Source of the DNA: Forficula auricularia
Lineage: Eukaryota > Arthropoda > Insecta > Dermaptera > Forficulidae
Assembly (NCBI GenBank): GCA_024734495.1
Contig: JALMQS010000085.1
Span: 11,705,044-11,769,043 of the forward strand
Direction of reading: 5' to 3'
DNA length: 64,000 nucleotides
Shown here: positions 42,801 to 53,857 of the stretch, piece by piece
Layout of the letters: each line of letters starts with the position of its first letter
Numbering within the stretch: position 1 is the stretch's first letter
Program-made: the position numbers and the translations under genes
Notes under the pieces: model-generated
The model's database searches: none
What the model saw: only the letters and a program-made list of their open reading frames with translations
Told to the model about the DNA's origin: nothing

Positions 42801-45800
42801 ATTTGTGGCACAGATACTTCGCCATCTATATTGCGTCAACAACTGGACGTCAACGTAATGGGCTTAACAATGTGCATTCAAGAAACCCTCAGGATAATGC
42901 GGGAACGAAATGTGGACGACGGACACATAATCAACATTAGCAGGTTAGTTGAAATATTTCCAAGTCTTTCTTTTTAGCCTTTTCTATTTGTAAAACGGGA
43001 TGAAACTGCCTACTTTAACAATGTTACTTAAAAGTGAACCATGTCCTTTGTTTTAGATTAGAATTATAAATCCTATCATCGATCTTTCTTAACCACCAGT
43101 CTCTGAATTTTCTTATTTTTCTTTATTTATCTCTGAAGTTAATAAGTCTTTAAATTTCCTATACTGGAGATATTATAGAAAACTCCATGATAACGAAAGT
43201 TTCGCGTTGTAGGTCAAAACCTATCGCTTACATCGAAAATCAAATGATACGACTTGAGAGTTAAGGAATCGAAAAAACAATTTCAGCTAGTAGAGGTTCT
43301 CACGGTTCTATACCTATTGTACAATTTTATAATCTTATCTGGCTTATTTAATAAATTTTTTGAAACAAATAGAATAATAGTTGGTCTAGAATGCTTATTC
43401 TGCAGTGAAAATCAGTCCTTTTTGAGATACCACATTTTTTAGCTTCCCTAGTAGCACAATGTTTAAAACTATATAGTTACTATATAGTTTGAAACATTGT
43501 GTTACTAGGGTTACATCTATAAAATTATGTCATTAATGTTTCAAGCAAGACAGTTTAATCTTATTCTTTTAATAGTAAAACAAATTTTAACCATTATTAT
43601 AATTGAATATTACTTTCTGTCTTATATATTTTGCCAGGTAAGGTTTAGATACTTATGTTTTTTTGTTGTTTTGTACTGTTGATAAAAAACAAAACCATTA
43701 TTTACTTACTTACTTACTTACTGCAGTAACTTGAAAAACAAATTTTAAACAGGGATTAAATTTAGTGAGGATGTTAACATATTCGGTTCTTTGTAGAATA
43801 AAATGTTAAATTTTTGATATATTGAATAATTAGGTAGGTTGTAGAAATACAAAGATATTGGTTTATTAAAATAATTATAAAGTTAGACAAAATACGCCTT
43901 GAGTAACGAGATATAAAATATTATTTAGATTAAAATATCATTTAAGACTAATTAGGCTAATGGAAAGTATATTGTAAATAAATAAATATCTAACTAACCT
44001 TTCTTCTTGTTTCCTTAACAGTGTAGCGGCTCATAAACTCTGTGCATCTTCTATGGCGATGTATACTGCCTCTAAACACGGTGTGAAACTCATATCAGAG
44101 GCCTTGAGACAGGAACTTAGCGATGCTGGCTCTAAAATAAAAATTTCGGTTTGTAAATATTTTATATTTCAGGCAACCTAGAAGGGAAAGTATATATTAC
44201 CAGGGATAGGCAAGTTAAAATGTTTTGTGTAACGAGATATAAAATAAATTAAAACTCGTGAATCAGATACAAGATTGATTTCAATTAAATTTCTCTTACT
44301 GAGAAACAAGATGCTAAGTATATTTTGATTTAAGCTTTTAAGATACCATTTAGAAAATGTTTAGATTTTTTAAGAAAATCAATCATGAGTATGGTTTATA
44401 TTTTTTGATTTTTTAAAACTAGTATAGATCAAAACAAACATCACGATGTCCTAAATTTTAATTTACAATATTAATATAGAAAATTTAAAGTAAATGAAAA
44501 CTATGTAGTATTAGTAGTATTAGTACCTACATTAAAAATAATTGCCCATCTTAAGTGGCTATCTGATTTATATTTTTCAAACATCATTGATTATTTCTCA
44601 CCTAATTGAAATAAATTTAATAATTTCGATAAATTATTTTTTATTTATTTATAATAATTCAATAGTCAGTTTCAGTTACCACTAGTTGGTCAGACCAAGG
44701 CCTTGCCGAGCTATTTCACTACCCGTGAGCAAAAAAAAAAATTGTCGGCATATAGACATAATTGTAAATTAGAAATTTTAGCTATATCGTTTTTTATAAT
44801 TCTTAGTTGATAAGCGGGCAGACGAATATTCTCGGAATTATTGAAATAAACATTCAACTTGTCCCAAATGCAAAAAGAAAACTTTCATCAAGTATCATAA
44901 TTAGGGCTCGGATTCATAGGCACTAAAAACCTTTAAAATAGAGAGGCAACTAAGCACTAAAAATACTAAAATAGGCACTTTAAGGCATATAATGCAAATT
45001 CCCATTAAGAAAAGGAATACATAATATTTATAGGAGACAAAGAAATAGAAATTTACGTAATAATTTTGCCAACTGCTCTAGCAATTGATGAACTATTTTA
45101 TGCTTTAAGTTCGGAACAGGCTATTAAATATGGTTCACACGACTAATTTATGTTTAGTTTTCTTATGACATGTTCGATAAATAATTTTTTCGGAATATTT
45201 TTTTAATAATTCAAAAAACTTTTAAATTTAGAAAATGTATAGGTAGATCATAAAAAATGGAAATTGCCAATTTTAGTTTAAATAAGCACTAAAAAAAGGC
45301 ATTTTTGAAATAGGCAGTAACCCCAAGAATAGGGCAATATAGGAACTAACAAATGCCTCTTATTTTATTCAGATTATATTGACCTAAATTATAAGCCATA
45401 AATAAAAAAAGGCAAATAGGGCGAAATCCGAACCCTAATCATAATCATCATAGAAAATTAATCGATCATAAAATAAGTCACCAAAGAGCTCATATCTATG
45501 AAATACATTCATAAATAAATCCAAAAAAACAAACCTAATTTTTATTACATTATATATATATGCAGGGTCATAATAATCCATAGAAATAAATAATTAACTG
45601 ATATTTTTTTCAAAAGTGCATCAGTCCTGGAAGAGTAAACACGGACATTTTCAAAACTCCTACAATGTTATTAACAGATGAAGAACGAAAAATATTGCTC
45701 GAAGTAGAGGACATCGTCGAAGCCTCTATTTATATACTAGGGACACCATCACGAGTTCAGGTAGGGGTCTGGTTGGGATTGGGTAAATTTAATTGATTTA

Positions 45801-46726
45801 TGTTCTCAATAGATAATTTAAATTAATATATTAGAAATTAATAATTACTAAACATCTAAAAAGATTTTTTAAGGTAGTTGTTTTGCGACAATACTAGCAA
45901 AAAGTTAAAGCTAGAGTATAAAGTACAGATAATAAGGATTCATAATTCATAAGCCCAAAACTTTTTGCTGTTTATGTACCACTACTAACCAATCCCGTGC
46001 TCGTTTGACAAATCTGGCAACACTGCCCGAGCTTGTATATATTTTATCATAGAAATTTCAGATAAAGTGCATTATAAAGGGAAATTTATATACCAAAAAA
46101 TTCTTAATAAGCTATTGAAAGTTGCTGCGACAATGACTGAAGGTAAAAAACGTCAAAAAATGTACTAAAGTCAACCAACTTTTTAGGTTAAATAAATGCT
46201 TGGTTGCCAGCTTGTTTTTCGTGTAAATTTTTAATTATGAATTTTTCATTATTTATTCATTATTATCTCAGAAAGTCTGTTGTAACTATGACTTAAAAGT
46301 TTTTTAAAAAATGTATTAGTTATTGTTTAATGTTGGTTTAGTTTTTATAACAATGGTAATAAGAATTTCTTAATTATAATGAAATATGTATGTAAACTTT
46401 CCGATATCCCGTATAGTGCAATGTACAAGAGTCTGAAAAACTCTATCTTTGGAATTTAATATCTCCGGAACTATATTGTTCATAAATTTTGTTTTGCCAC
46501 CAATCGATGTAGAAGTATTTAAATAATAATCTTTCTAAATTTCAAAAAAATCCTAACAAAACTCATATGGTGAAACAACTACCTTAACATTCAGAAAAAT
46601 TTTTAAAATTAAATTTTTATGAGATTGAAATTGTATTTTATTTATTAACAAGTTAATTTGATTATTTTACAGGTTCAGGATCTCATTATTAAACCTGTCG
46701 GGAGAAAAATTTTAATATCCCATTGA
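39807..46726 (+). CDS. Short-chain dehydrogenase/reductase, DHRS11/farnesol-dehydrogenase type, five exons
   Basis: NADP-dependent oxidoreductase of the classical SDR family, probably cytosolic, acting on an alcohol or carbonyl substrate. Exons: 39807-40098, 42814-42943, 44022-44148, 45617-45760, 46673-46726. All introns are GT-AG, phases run 1, 2, 0, 0, and the total is 747 nt = 248 residues, normal for the family. The start is ACCATGG at 39807; an in-frame ATG 12 codons upstream has a worse context. Visible motifs: cofactor loop TGASSGIG (residues 12-19), LARR (36-39, basic residues that favour NADP), D60 in the CDVS turn, NNAG (86-89), N111, S140/S141, catalytic YTASK (Y155, K159) and SPG (186-188). 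The order and residues are complete, so the enzyme should be active. The closest insect relatives are annotated as DHRS11 or farnesol dehydrogenase; the real substrate cannot be read from sequence. Long introns are filled by repeats. Confidence 0.93.
40621..41547 (+). mobile_element. Helitron family 1, 5'-truncated copy in SDR intron 1
   Basis: Matches the inverse of 33536-34430 (landmarks ATGAACGAAAACACC, GTTGCTCACGATTCACGTAA, TCTTCTAACTTACGTTTTTA). It ends CCTTGCAGCTAG followed by T, as the 33.5-kb copy does. The TCTATATATA start is not found, so the 5' end is lost. A G-rich array occupies 41095-41500. Confidence 0.75.
41095..41500 (+). repeat. Long G-rich array in SDR intron 1
   Basis: About 400 bp of GGGG-containing units (GGGGTG, GTGCGGG) with almost no C on this strand. 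On the sense strand of the gene it can form many G-quadruplexes. Open frames here are artefacts of composition. Confidence 0.8.
41814..41890. repeat. Perfect hairpin with 35-bp arms (SDR intron 1)
   Basis: Left arm 41814-41848 and right arm 41856-41890 are exact inverses; the loop is AAAAACT-like, 7 bases. Arms include AACTTATGAGGAGAATTTTC. In the pre-mRNA it would form a long perfect stem. Confidence 0.9.
43446..43510. repeat. Near-perfect hairpin with about 31-bp arms (SDR intron 2)
   Basis: CCCTAGTAGCACAATGTTT at the left and its inverse with one or two changes at the right; loop GTTA/TTAC. Size and pairing are like a miRNA precursor, but short palindromic MITEs look the same. Confidence 0.8.
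44902..45437. mobile_element. hAT-type element in SDR intron 3 (536 bp)
   Basis: Ends TAGGGCTCGGATTC and the near-inverse GAAATCCGAACCCTA. Exact 8-bp duplication ATCATAAT at 44894-44901 and 45438-45445. No transposase frame. Confidence 0.85.
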
Positions 46727-46805
46727 AATCCAAAAACCATGTTCAAATTTCAATCTATTATTTTTCACTATATTATTTAATATTCAATTTAGATGATTGT
46801 GAAAA

Positions 46806-46819
46806 AATAAAGTAATAAA
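46806..46819 (+). terminator. Polyadenylation signals of the SDR gene
   Basis: Two AATAAA hexamers (46806-46811 and 46814-46819) lie 80-95 bases after the stop codon at 46724-46726, the expected place for the 3' end. Confidence 0.6.
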
Positions 46820-46829
46820 GTTTTCTAGC

Positions 46830-47460
46830 TTATTGAATAAGTTAGACTTTTTCATTTTATTCTCAATGTTCCCATGTGCAAGCTTTAATCATTTAGAATC
46901 TATAAGACATGCCAGACATATAAGCAAACAGAGAAATCTCATGGGAAGTGTACTTTTTAAAGGTGCTATTTCGCTAAAACTGTACACCGTCCCGTAGTTC
47001 AATTATCATATAAATTAAATAAGATACAAAGTTGAAATTGTGAAGATATATGCAAGTATTTATTTTCCACAAAGTGGAAAATTGTTTAAAAATTTTAATC
47101 CATTAATTATATCCTTAGGAGGGTGAATTTTTATGTGGGATTGAAAATAAAATATTGTCTTATCCTGGAGTCTAAGGTATTCCTGTAAAGGTCTCTTAAA
47201 GTAGAATAAGTTTAATTATTTTGTTTTAATTTATTTCGTTTTAAAATGACGGTGGGAGAAAGTCAGAAAGTGACTATTTTCGAGTGATTTTTGTCACTCA
47301 GTGTTTAGAATAAATAGGTTAATTTAAAATTATGAAAAATTTCCACAAATTACTTCATTCCCTCCTTATAAACAAAATAATTTGACATCTCAAGTATTTT
47401 GGAAGTTATAAGTTACATATCACTCGTTTTGCGGACTAGCTCACACTTGTCGGGTTTATT
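46830..47460. other. AT-rich sequence
   Basis: No gene recognised. Confidence 0.4.
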
Positions 47461-48115
47461 ACTTTACCATACAGGGTATGGTTAAGTATTATAATCGTGC
47501 ATGAAAAAAGTGTTTTTTTTCTTCTTTTTTTCTAAATATCTCAAAAACGGCTGAAACTATTTTAATTAAAAAAATTTAACAAAACCATGGCATTTCGATC
47601 TACAAAAAATCTCTATTAAGTGAAAATCGAAAAAATTATATTTTTTGAGATAATAATTGTTTTGTCAAAATGGCTGTTAGTTATTTAGTCTGTGCGTTAC
47701 CAAATTTTTGTGGAAGAGCTAGCTCAAAAACTAGAGTGAATATCGAAACCAAATTAGTAGTTTTGGTTCATTGAGATTAAGAGCTGATTAGATTTTGGTG
47801 CATATTGACCCAAAATTAAGGGAGGTGGAGGGGGGGGGGGTTAAAAATTAAAAATCTAAGCCATTTGAGCAAACTCAACCAAATTTTGAGTACATAATCC
47901 GTGGTCCACCATTACTCTAAAAATGCAAAAACTAACAGCCCAAAATGGGGGGGGTTAGTGTAAAAAAATGAAAATATAGGCCCTTGTACCAAACTCAACC
48001 AAATTTTGTATACATAACCAGTGGGCCCCCAGGAGTAAAAATGCAAAAACTAACTCCCCTCACCTACATGATTATAAATAATTTTATTAAATATTAAATA
48101 TAAGTGAATTCAAGT
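47461..48115 (+). repeat. ACTTTACC terminal-repeat element, copy C
   Basis: Starts ACTTTACCATACAGGGTATG; holds three 110-bp units with G runs. The right inverted end is deleted (AAGTGAATTCAAGTGGATGG), but the common right flank GGCCACATCAGAACACGTCA is present. Confidence 0.7.
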
Positions 48116-48840
48116 GGATGGCCACATCAGAACACGTCAGCATTTTTTAAGAAAACATCACCAATTCAAAAAATTGAATAATTCATTAGATTTAAAAGAT
48201 TAATTTATTTATTTGGTTTACTAGCTATTCTAGTCACTCTTACATACACCAACCGAGAAATTGTCTCAATTTAATGAATGCAAATATCATAAAGAGAAAC
48301 AAAGAGGTTGTCCTCTGCTTGATGCAAATAAACATACACACATATATATTTCAAATATATATTGGTGTGTATTTTTATATGCTTCAAGCAGAGGACAACC
48401 TCTTTGTTTCTCTTTATGAATCAACAACTCTGCTACTCTCGGAAAAATAAAAAATTTTCAATTAAATAAAAACATTTCAATTGAATGCAAATATATCAAT
48501 TTTTAACCTGAAAATTAGTTTATGATTTAAAAGCATATACCTTTGAATTAGAATGTTAATCGTTGGATATTATTTCAAAAATACTTTAAATAAAAACATA
48601 TTTGAATAAAAAATGTAAATATACTAGTATATAATAAATTAATGAATATTTGAAAGATTTTTTGCAAGCGATGTCTTTGTCCTGTTTAAGAATGGAAGCC
48701 ATATTATAATATTCCTAGTTTGGTGTTCTTTATTATTGCTAACAGTTCAAATATAATGTATTGTTAAAATTTTCAAATTTAAATGAATAATAACAGAATA
48801 GAACGCCTAAAAAATAGAAAACTTCTACGCATCTACGATA
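48116..48840 (+). repeat. Composite hairpin unit, copy 2
   Basis: Colinear with 59590-60480: spacer GGTTTACTAGCTATTCTAGT, the hairpin 48287-48418, CTCTGCTACTCTCGG and the following 400 bp. It has neither the SINE of copy 3 nor that of copy 1, so it serves as empty-site reference. Confidence 0.8.
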
Positions 48841-49184
48841 ATCCATGGGCCACCAGAAGGCTAAAAATGCAAAAACTAACCGCTCAAAATAGGGGGGGGT
48901 GAGGGTCAAAAAATGAAAATATCGGCCCTTGTACCAAACTCAACCAAATTTTGTATACATAATCCATGGGCCACCAGAAGACTAAAAATGCGAAAACTAA
49001 CCACCGAAAATGGGGGGGGGGTCAAAAAATAAAAATATAGCTCTATGAACCAAATTAAAACAAATGTTGTATACATAATCAGTGGGCCCCCAGAAGTCTA
49101 AAATTGCAAAAACTAACCCCCCCCCCTACATGATTATAAATAATTATAAAAAATATAAGTGAGGGGTCAGGTTGTATGATAAAG
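48841..49184 (+). repeat. ACTTTACC element, right part (three 110-bp units)
   Basis: Three units with GGGGGGG runs, then AGGTTGTATGATAAAGTCAA. The left end is missing, as the units abut the composite unit directly. Confidence 0.65.
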
Positions 49185-50760
49185 TCAAGTGGATGGCCAC
49201 ATCAGAACGTGTCAGTTTATTTTTTCTTTATATTGTAAATAAATTATAAAAAATACCATTATATCAAGCCAATTTTAATTATCCATATGAACATCAAAAT
49301 TTTATTAAAATAACATAAGATGTAAACTTACATTAAGTATAGATATGATCGATGAAATCAAAACGATCAGAGGATACGATTTTTCGGTAAGTGAAAAATT
49401 TCTTGAACTAGAAAATAAAACTTATATTAATAAAGTGAAAGAGGAAAAATATTTTCAAAATTTTCTACTCCTCATTTTCTTAGTTTGGCCTATGATGAAA
49501 TTATTTGATAAGGGAGTCAAAATGTGCCGAAATATTTGTATTTCAAAAAAGAAGAATTGATTAGATTTTGAGTTTCAGAAATTTTGATTCAAAATATAGA
49601 ACAAGTTCACGCAATGTCATAATAAAAGCATACACAAACAGGCCAGTTTCACTTTATTTATTTATATATTTTAAAATACATAATAAATTATATATTAAAA
49701 AGATAATTTCATCTAAATTAATTCGACAATGTAGATAAAGAGTTCATAGGAAGAAGAAATTCGGGAAACCCAGTTGTTGCAAATCTCCCTCGGCCAAGGG
49801 AAAAATGTATAGAGTACTGAGAGAGGTTTGGGCACTCCTAGATTCATTCCTTAAACAAATTGGGACTTGTATCGGAGAATGGCTTCTTAGTCCTGGGAAA
49901 TTATGAATAAATGAACAAATGGATATGAAAAATATTTACCAAGTATTCTCCTCACAACTATTAGAATGAAAAATAATAATTTGTAAAATTATTTCATTAA
50001 TAAGCAAGAAATCAATCAGTTGATTGAATCTTACGTGTGAAAAGATTTTCAATTCACGAATTTTGAAATCTGAGTTACTATTTTTTTATTGTAACAAATA
50101 AAATCAAAAGATACATTGAGATATAATTAGTCTACCTTGACTAAAATTTAACTAAATTGAAAGTGAAAATGTTTTCAAGGATCGATACGAATTTGCATAT
50201 TTTGGTTAGTTTCAAAATTTTACTAAAGTAAAGCTAGAAAGCTAAATCTTAGCAAAAAGATGCCTAATTTTAATATAAACTGTTTTACCAAACTTCAGCT
50301 CATTATCATCAACCTTTCGTGAGCATTCTATATAATACTCGATTATTTCTGAATTTGTTTGCCAATCGTACCGGAATAAAAAGTAATATAATCAATTTAA
50401 ATCTTTTAGGATGCTAAGATAATTGGTTCAGTAGGTAGAAGGATAGTTTTACCTTAGTATTTGATGGCTTTTCAATTTCCTGAACCAATATATAACACAA
50501 AACGATAAAAATATATTCAGCTGCCGCATTTGAGATGGTGACCTGACTCCTAGGCGTCGAGTACTAATTAACGTGGTCACGGGTTCATTGGAGAGGGGCT
50601 GGCGGGGAGGGAAGAGGGGAGTGAGACTCGAGGTTTCTAATCCTGCAACCATACATCTAATAAAAAATAAATAAATTTATAAATTAAATTAAATAATTGA
50701 TTGAGCGCTAATTGTTATTGTTTAGTTATCTTTTTTAAAATCCATATTGCCCTTTGTATA
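49185..50760. other. Mostly AT-rich; GC-rich block at 50535-50655
   Basis: No gene called. 50535-50655 is GC-rich and on the minus strand has an open run with possible acceptor (ATGGTTGCAG) and donor-like GTCACC (poor). It could be another exon remnant. 49740-49900 is also slightly GC-richer. The mariner follows at 50761. Confidence 0.35.
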
Positions 50761-52043
50761 CTAGGTTTGGCGGTTAATAATGTCCTTTTTTCTAACAGAT
50801 GGCATTTCGGTATTTTTCCACCAAACTCATCCAAATATTTTTTTGTTTTATAGTGTTGGTAATCACCTTTCAAACGGCATATAACATGTCAACATTCGGT
50901 TCATTTGTGTATGAGATATTGGCTTGTAAATATGGCGGATTATGTGCCGAAAAAGAGCTTTTGCGGGAGGTGATGTTGCACTATTTTTTAATGAAGAAAT
51001 CGGCTGCGGAAACGGCTCGTATTCTCGGGGGAGTTTATGGGGACCATGCTCCATCTAAAAAAATTTGCCAACGTTGGTTTGGACGGTTTCGAAGTGGTGA
51101 TTTTGATGTGAACGACAAGGAGCGGCCTGGACAGCCGAAAAAGTTTGAAGATGCTGACCTGGAGGATTTGCTGGCAGAAGATCCGCGCCAATCGCAAGGA
51201 ATGCTTGCAGAGAGACTCGGAGTAGGCCGCAGAACAGTTGGTGACCGGCTGAAAGCATTGGGAAAGATCCACAAGGAAGGCGGATGAGTGCCACATGACT
51301 TGAACGACCGGCAAATGGAGAAGCGAAAAATGATGGCTGAAATGTTGCTGGTTCGTCAAGAAAGGAAGTCGATTCTGTATCCTATCGTCACGGGAGATGA
51401 AAAGTGGATCTATTTCGACAATCCCAACCGCAAAAAGTCATGTCTTTCACCTGGAGAAGCGGCACCAGCGACCCCACGGAAGAATCGGTTTGGAAAGAAA
51501 ACAATGCTGTGCATCTGGTGGGACCAAAAAGGTTTGCTGTGTTATGAGCTGCTAAAACCGGGCGAAACTGTTAATGCGGCCGCGACAGACAACAATTGAT
51601 CAATTTGAATCATGCATTGTTCGAAAAACGGCCGCAATGGGCTCGAAGACATGGACGTCTCATTTTGCTCCACGACAACGCTTCGTCGCATACCGCCAAA
51701 TCGACGAAAGAAACCATCAAAGCGCTCGAATGGGAGGCCCTACCCCACCCGCCCTACTCTCCAGACCTCGCTTCATCGGATTACCACCTCTTTAGGTCAA
51801 TGACACACGGATTGGCTGACCAGCACTTCGCTAATTACGAAGAAGTGGCAAAATGGCTAGAATCTTGGCTCGCCTCGAAAGGGGAGAAATTCTACTGAGA
51901 GGGGATACACAATTTGCCGGATCGTTGGTCAAAATGTGTAGAATCCGATGGTGCATACTTTGAATAAACTACTTTTGCCAGTGCTGAAAAAATTTGTGTT
52001 TTCCTCATGCCGAAAAAAGAACATTATTAACCGCCACACCTAG
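50761..52043 (+). mobile_element. Mariner (DD34D) transposon, full length with broken transposase
   Basis: 1283 bp flanked by TA (50759-50760 and 52044-52045). Terminal inverted repeats of about 31 bp: CTAGGTTTGGCGGTTAATAA at the left, its inverse with two mismatches at the right. The single transposase gene inside is disrupted. Low end divergence suggests a fairly young insertion. Confidence 0.95.
50887..51897 (+). pseudogene. Mariner transposase, one nonsense codon and one frameshift
   Basis: Would bind the terminal repeats and cut and paste the element. Domains in order: N-terminal helix-turn-helix region (LMKKSAAETARILGG, SGDFDVNDKERPGQPKK), then the catalytic domain. The conserved WVPHDL motif reads *VPHDL because TGG has become TGA (51285-51287). 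The catalytic acids are visible in VTGDEKW, LLHDNA and SPDLASSDYHLF; 34 residues lie between the second and third, so DD34D. Near 51580 the frame shifts (GETVNA into RQQLINLNHA). The start is uncertain; ATG 50887 fits the usual length of about 340 residues. The protein cannot be made whole from this copy. Confidence 0.92.
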
Positions 52044-52045
52044 TA

Positions 52046-52947
52046 TTAGACTTTCAGAACATCATATCAGAGCTAATGAAAATTATGAGAACATAATATA
52101 TATTGATGGGTCTAAATCAACGAGTGGAGTTGGTTCCGCTTTCATAAATACCTCAAATAATTATTTTCATCTTTTCAAACTTCATTCTGCTTGCTCAATT
52201 TTTAATGCAGAGTTAGTAGCGATCAGATAGGTTTTAAATTATACTAAAATTAACAACCATAAGTCTACAATAATCATTTCAGATTCAAAATCCGCCCTCA
52301 CTGCTATTCAATTCAACAAATATAATAGAAAAATAAACTCAATTTTATTCCAAATAATTTCTATTGTAAAATATTTACATCAGCAACATACCTACAGTAA
52401 GATGGATCAAAGGGCATTCAGGAAATATACACAATAATCTAGTAGATTATTAAGCTAAAAGACCTGTTAGAGCTGCAGTCCCTTTGGAACAAGGACTTTC
52501 TTTACAGGATGTTATAAATATTTTTAAACAGGGTCTTTATCATGGTTGGAAAAACATTTGGAGTGAAACCTCACGTTTTAAAGGTCTTTCTCTGTATAAT
52601 CTGAAGCCCTCTCCTGGTCCAACTTGGTTCCTTTCTAATCCATCATCATCCAGAAAAGAAATAACAATATTAAATCGTATCAGGATCATCATACCCTCTC
52701 AAATTTCCATCTCTATAGACTATCTCTATCCCCGACCCCGTTTTGCACATGCTCTCTCACTACTGCTACGCCCGCTCATTTAATTTTGCATTGTCCATTA
52801 AATACCATTCGGAGATGTGAATTGATGAAGAAAATTATTCCTCACTTCAGAGACCCTCCTACTTTTAGAGCATTAATTGATTGCCCTACTGAAAATTTAT
52901 TAAGATCATTGGCTGAATTTATAAATAGTTGTAATTTGCATTTTTAA
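52046..52947 (+). pseudogene. Non-LTR retrotransposon 3' part: RNase H and zinc-knuckle tail, decayed
   Basis: RNase H signature: YIDGSKSTSGVGSA, FNAELVAI, SDSKSAL and, after a frame change, WIKGHSG with LVDY, so all four acidic positions are recognisable. The tail reads PFCTCSL and HLILHCPL, the Cys/His motif that ends ORF2 of I/R1/Jockey-group LINEs. At least three stops (first at 52228-52230) and two frameshifts. It starts right at the mariner boundary; the mariner probably landed in this element, but the left flank shows only a short compatible stretch. No polymerase domain is left. Confidence 0.8.
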
Positions 52948-52994
52948 ATATATGATGTTTTTTTATAATTAGTTATTGGTTTTGTATTAATTTT

Positions 52995-53240
52995 ATAAGT
53001 TATTAATTAAAAGGAATAGCAGGAAATTGGACAGAAATTAAAAACATATTTTTTATTGAATGAGCCAGAGTTTCGTCGATTAATTTCGACTTCCTCAGTG
53101 GCTCATTCTATCACTCTTTGTCAAAAGACAATTCCACTACGCGACGAAACATCCTTTAATCTTTTTATTATTTTAACTACAATACATTGTTGGCTTAGGC
53201 CTCAATTGCTCAACAATCTTGAACTTTTTTACACTTGAAC
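52995..53240. repeat. Hammerhead foldback element
   Basis: Left end AAAGGAATAGCAGGAAATTGG matches the outer end of 16454 and 38500. Minus-strand motif at 53062-53104; right-hand plus-strand motif near 53120-53155 is decayed (ACGCGACGAAACATCC). Confidence 0.6.
53062..53104 (-). ncRNA. Hammerhead motif with perfect stem I (minus strand)
   Basis: Stem I GAGCCA/UGGCUC pairs perfectly (six pairs), core CTGAGGA (53098-53092), five-pair stem II GTCGA/TCGAC, then GAAACTC. One base is missing compared with GAAACGTC in the sister copy at 16520, so this copy is probably inactive, but it shows the three-way junction most clearly. Confidence 0.55.
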
Positions 53241-53661
53241 AATTAAAAACTTTAAATCAAAATTCTCACAAAAAATATGTTGTTTTTACTTTTAAACAGA
53301 CTATTCCTATATTCCTGTTAATTAATGCTTATTATGGATACGAGTGATTTACCGTTTTATAAGTTATATTTTATATTAATTTTATGTTTTTTTTTGTAAT
53401 TTTATATATATATTTAATGCAATTTCTTTTCTATTTATTTAATGTTTGTATTATTCAATGTATTGTTATGAACTAGTAGTCAAACCTAAATAAAAAAAAA
53501 TCCATATTGTGTTTAGAAATGTTTAAAATGTGGAGAAATATAATTTTCGGTGATTTTTTTCTGTGGAATACGATTTCCACAATAACTTAATAAGAAAAGG
53601 TAGAAGTCTGTTTTGGTGCCAATATATGTGTATTTGAAAAGCAATTAGTGAAATCAGGCGT
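53241..53661. other. AT-rich sequence
   Basis: No gene recognised. Confidence 0.4.
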
Positions 53662-53857
53662 TATTTTTTTTTATTTTATTTATTTCACAAAGTATACAAA
53701 CATAGGACCTTAGGTCCCACCTAGTGTTTATACATAATTTAGCAATAATATTTTACAATGTTGGCAAAAGATTTCACAAATACACAAATTTTGGAGGGGA
53801 AGAAGAAAAAAAGTAGAGAAAGATTAGAAGACATAAAGGAAATAAGAGTAAGGAGTA

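Noticed and set aside
49345..49560. 71-codon open frame
   Set aside because: Lys/Asn/Ile-rich, no domain, no splice context; length is expected by chance in AT-rich DNA.
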